From Streptomyces tuirus (GTDB lineage Bacteria; Actinomycetota; Actinomycetes; Streptomycetales; Streptomycetaceae): DNA of 64,000 nucleotides. Where the stretch lies: assembly GCF_014701095.1 (NCBI RefSeq), contig NZ_AP023439.1, forward strand, positions 6,002,001 through 6,066,000. The letters run 5' to 3'. Position numbers and translations under genes: made by a program. Positions 61,378 through 64,000 of the stretch are shown here, piece by piece (within the stretch, counting starts at the first letter, position 1; every line of letters starts with the position of its first letter). The notes under the pieces are model-generated. The model was not told where the DNA came from, did not search any database, and saw only the letters and a program-made list of their open reading frames with translations.

Positions 61378-61497
61378 CACCCTGCCCCGGGTGACTTGCC
61401 GCCCCGCTCTGAGCAGCGGAAACTGTAAGTGATGACGTAGAGCCCACCGACACTCCGACTCTGCGCCGCCCCGACGGACGAACAAGGGGGTGACCCG

Positions 61498-61890
61498 GTG
61501 GAGAACGAACTGCACATCCTCCTCACCGAAGAGGACGCCGAAGCCGAGCGCGTCGAAGAGCTGACCGGCTATCTGCGCGAGGAACTGCTCGATCTCGACG
61601 TGGACGACGTCACCACGCTCCCCGGCGGCCAGGCCCCGCCCGGAACACGCGCCGTGGACGTCACCCAGATCGGCGCCCTGCTGGTGACCCTGGGCAGCTC
61701 GGCCACCGCCCTGAACCAGGTGATGACCGTGATCCGGTCCTGGATGGGCCGTCGCCACGACACCCACCCGTCCCTGCACCTGCGGATGGGCGACGACGTC
61801 CTGGAGGTGTCCGAGGCGACCGACGACCAGGTCACCGAGGCGTTCAGGATCTTCGTCGAGCGCCATTCCAGGGCCGGAGCCGAGCCATGA
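61498..61890 (+). CDS. EACC1-like effector-associated protein
   Basis: 130 residues from GTG at 61498 with AAGGGGG upstream. Pattern: LHILLTEEDAEAERVEELTG, LLDLDVDDVTTLPGG, TRAVDVTQIGALLVTLGSSA and an end with SEATDDQVTEAFRIFVER. I recognise this as the effector-associated constant component EACC1, a small protein found next to caspase-like or other effectors in actinomycete conflict systems. A hydrophobic middle may touch the membrane. It overlaps the caspase gene by 4 nt (ATGA), so the two are translated together. Confidence 0.8.
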   Translation: MENELHILLTEEDAEAERVEELTGYLREELLDLDVDDVTTLPGGQAPPGTRAVDVTQIGALLVTLGSSATALNQVMTVIRSWMGRRHDTHPSLHLRMGDDVLEVSEATDDQVTEAFRIFVERHSRAGAEP

Positions 61891-63716
61891 CGGATTCCAG
61901 ACACGCGCTGATCATCGCCAACGACCGGTACGCGGACCAGGGACTCAAGAAACTCAAGGCGCCCGCCCAGGACGCCGCGGCTCTCGAACGGGTGCTGCAC
62001 GACCCGCAGATCGGCGACTTCGAGGTGGAGGTCGTGCACAACGCCTCGGCCGACCTCATGCGCAGACGCATCCAGGGCTTCTTCAACGACCGGCGCCGCG
62101 CCGACACGCTCCTGCTGCACTTCTCCTGCCACGGCCTCAAGAGCGAGTCCGGCGAGCTGTACTTCGCCGCGAGCGACACCGAACCCCCGCTGCTGGCCGC
62201 CACGGCTGTCGCCTCCCAGTTCGTCCGCGGCTGCATGTCCGGCACCCGGGCGGGCCGCAGCGTCCTGTTCCTCGACTGCTGCTATGGCGGCGCCTTCTCC
62301 CGGGGCTCGGCCTCCGTGCGCGCCTCGGGAGACGTCAATGTCCTCGAGTCGTTCGCGAAGGACGAGCCGGTCAGTGGGCGGGGCTGGGCCGTCATCACCG
62401 CGTCCGACTCCATGGAGTACTCCTTCGAGGGCGACGAACTCGCCGAGAACTCCGCCCCGCGGCCCTCGGTGTTCACCCACGCGGTCGTCGAAGGCCTGGA
62501 GACAGGCGAGGCCGACCTCGACGCGGACGGCAACGTCTCCCTCGACGACCTGTACGAGTACGTCTACCGGCACGTACGGGAGCAGAACCCCCACCAGACA
62601 CCGAAGAAGGCGGCGGAGCTGCAAGGGGAGCTGCATCTGGCACACAGCCGGCGCGGCGGCATCAAGATCGTCGCCATTCCCTCGCCGTCCGCACTGCAGG
62701 CGGCTCTGGACAGCGACGAATTCCTCAGACGGCAGGGCGCCGTCACGGAGTTGTGCAAGCGACTGCGGCGCCCCGAGCTGCCCGTGGCGGAAGGGGCGCG
62801 TCAGCACCTGGGGGAGGTCGCCCACGACGAGGTCCAGCCGCTCGCCGATCTGGCGGCCGAGGCCCTGAGCACGATCCGCCTGGCACCGTCCCCGGACCGC
62901 CTGGACTTCGGCCGGATCCCGAGGGGCTCGACCTCTCCCGGACTTCCCGTGACCATGCAGGGACCGCCGCTGGCGCGGCACTGCGTGGCCCAGCCCGGAC
63001 AGCCGTGGCTGCGGGTCGATCCGGCCCGGAGCGGCCTGGAGGTCCACGTCGACACGACCGCCGCGGGGCACCTCTCCGGCGACATCACGCTGAAGGGCGT
63101 GGCCGACGAGTCCGTGATCCACGTCGAGGCGGAGGTGACCCCGGCGGACGGTCCCCCGACGCCCGGACCGCACGCCCCGAACGACTCCACGGCGCCGAAG
63201 CCCCCGCCGGACGACAAACGGCGCACGGTGGTCATCGATCCCCCGCGCATCCCGTCCGAGCCGAAGGAGCCGCCCAAGCCCAAGGAGCCGCCCAGGACCA
63301 CCGAAGACCGGGAGCGAACGGACCGCAAAACCCCCTCCCGGCGCGCTCCCGCCCTTGCCGGTGCCGCTCTCGCCCTCGCCGTCACGTCGCTCGCCATGCT
63401 CTTCATGACCATCCAGCGGGGAGCCGTGGCCATCGCGGCCCGGGCCGACGCGGGGGAGACCGGCAACGTCGAGGACAACATCCGCGAGTACGGAGCGCTC
63501 ACGCCGCTCATCGTGTGTCTGATCACCGGTGGGGCGGCTCTGGTCGTGGGCGCGTTCGCCCGGCACGACCTGGGCACCCGGGGGGAGCACTACTCGACGC
63601 AGGCGGCGAGCGGTACGCGGACACTGACCTCGGTCGCGAAGGGACTGGCGATCCCCACGCTGGCCCTGGCCGTCCTCGCGGGCATCGCCTATCTGGTGGG
63701 CAGCGCTCACTGGTGA
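61887..63716 (+). CDS. Caspase-family (C14) protease with Ig-like domain and C-terminal membrane anchor
   Basis: 609 residues. Caspase domain (about 1-250): RHALIIANDRYAD at the start, catalytic His82 in HFSCHGLKSESGEL, catalytic Cys132 in LFLDCCYGG. A loop DLDADGNVSLDD near residue 210 has the pattern of an EF-hand calcium site. Helical part (about 265-335), then an Ig-like beta domain (about 340-425; RLDFGRIPRGS, HVDTTAAGHLSGDITLKG). A Pro/Lys-rich linker follows and three hydrophobic helices close the protein (about 480-609). The active domain is cytosolic. Coupled to the EACC1 gene. Such proteins are thought to be suicide or defence effectors. Confidence 0.9.
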   Translation: MTDSRHALIIANDRYADQGLKKLKAPAQDAAALERVLHDPQIGDFEVEVVHNASADLMRRRIQGFFNDRRRADTLLLHFSCHGLKSESGELYFAASDTEPPLLAATAVASQFVRGCMSGTRAGRSVLFLDCCYGGAFSRGSASVRASGDVNVLESFAKDEPVSGRGWAVITASDSMEYSFEGDELAENSAPRPSVFTHAVVEGLETGEADLDADGNVSLDDLYEYVYRHVREQNPHQTPKKAAELQGELHLAHSRRGGIKIVAIPSPSALQAALDSDEFLRRQGAVTELCKRLRRPELPVAEGARQHLGEVAHDEVQPLADLAAEALSTIRLAPSPDRLDFGRIPRGSTSPGLPVTMQGPPLARHCVAQPGQPWLRVDPARSGLEVHVDTTAAGHLSGDITLKGVADESVIHVEAEVTPADGPPTPGPHAPNDSTAPKPPPDDKRRTVVIDPPRIPSEPKEPPKPKEPPRTTEDRERTDRKTPSRRAPALAGAALALAVTSLAMLFMTIQRGAVAIAARADAGETGNVEDNIREYGALTPLIVCLITGGAALVVGAFARHDLGTRGEHYSTQAASGTRTLTSVAKGLAIPTLALAVLAGIAYLVGSAHW

Positions 63717-63781
63717 GCGCCTGACGCTGTGCTGGAGCGGGCTCGGCACTCCGGCGCAGCTGGGGCACGCCATCGCGGCGA

Positions 63782-64000
63782 TCAGACCTTGAGGGGCTCG
63801 CCCTCGTCGTCCCGCGCCACCGGTGCGGCGACCGCCTGCGGCGTCTCGTCGTGCGTGAGGTCCGGCAGCCGGTGCAGCCACTTCGGCAGATACCAGTTGC
63901 GCTCGCCCAGCAGCGCCATCACGGCCGGCAGCAGCACACCACGGATGATCGTCGCGTCGATGAGCACCGCCGCCGCGAGGCCGACGCCCATCTGCTTCAT
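63782..64000 (-). CDS. MMPL-family transporter, C-terminal part only
   Basis: The last 72 codons are seen up to the window edge: MKQMGVGLAAAVLIDATIIRG, LLPAVMALLGERNWYLPKWL, then a polar tail. This is the end of the second transmembrane block of MMPL/RND-type exporters, where IDATIIRGVLLPAVM is highly conserved. The gene starts outside the window. It is convergent with the caspase gene. Confidence 0.9.
   Translation of the reverse strand: MKQMGVGLAAAVLIDATIIRGVLLPAVMALLGERNWYLPKWLHRLPDLTHDETPQAVAAPVARDDEGEPLKV

Noticed and set aside
61569..63881. 770-codon minus-strand frame opposite the caspase gene
   Set aside because: Antisense shadow of EACC1 and caspase, which have clear motifs and a translational overlap.

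Overview
The window is about 72% G+C, its genes show the strong third-position GC of actinomycetes, and GTG starts with ATGA/GTGA overlaps are common. The gene content is that of a Streptomyces chromosome: a geosmin synthase, a gamma-butyrolactone-receptor-type TetR protein, a Cvn conservon, DUF6230/DUF6114 proteins and a SAV2148-type HEPN protein. From memory, the series murC - cprB - ARMT1-like gene - geosmin synthase follows S. coelicolor from about SCO6060 to SCO6073 and beyond. I saw no tRNA, rRNA, CRISPR array, integrase or insertion sequence, so this reads as chromosomal backbone with local gene decay.

Layout, left part. 1-5 kb: cut-off SPFH/slipin gene, SulP anion transporter with beta-carbonic anhydrase, a small secreted protein, ZapE ATPase and a RibD-C-like reductase. 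5-8 kb: an Usp-like protein, murC, msrB. 8-11.3 kb: a 970-residue membrane protein with an extracytoplasmic LIVBP-like sensor domain, then a decayed beta-galactosidase tail. 11.4-17 kb: a DyP peroxidase; a flavin electron-transfer set (flavocytochrome reductase, FMN-binding protein and a frameshifted ApbE) and, divergently, an OmpR-type two-component system. 17-21 kb: a complete glycine betaine/choline-type ABC uptake operon. 21-25 kb: a conservon (CvnA-B-C-D). 25-31 kb: an orphan sugar-binding lipoprotein, a cytochrome P450, the DUF6230-DUF6114 pair, a secreted protein and a membrane-anchored AA10 LPMO.

Right part. 31-38 kb: a secreted subtilisin-like protease, a CprB-like receptor with a recognisable operator in front of it, an ARMT1-type phosphatase and geosmin synthase. 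38-41 kb: PDZ protein, M24 peptidase and a pseudokinase-like APH protein. 41-51.5 kb: alpha-glucan/trehalose metabolism (treZ, treY, glgX) interrupted by an FHA protein and two tail-to-tail M14 carboxypeptidase paralogues. 51.6-55.3 kb: a decayed secreted-protein gene, the HEPN protein, a DnaQ-like exonuclease and an APH-fold kinase. 55.5-60 kb: a sugar ABC importer lacking its own ATPase and a macrolide-type glycosyltransferase with a leaderless, palindrome-controlled promoter. 60-64 kb: an M43 metalloprotease without signal peptide, an EACC1-caspase effector pair and a cut-off MMPL transporter.

The best candidates for an under-described system are the translationally coupled EACC1-caspase pair with a C-terminal membrane anchor (61498-63716) and the LIVBP-sensor membrane protein (7853-10765). 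The clearest sequence-level regulatory find is the CprB-type operator at 33475-33496. Several genes are broken or vestigial: apbE, a beta-galactosidase, an ArsR-like regulator and a secreted protein with a 27-bp tandem duplication.
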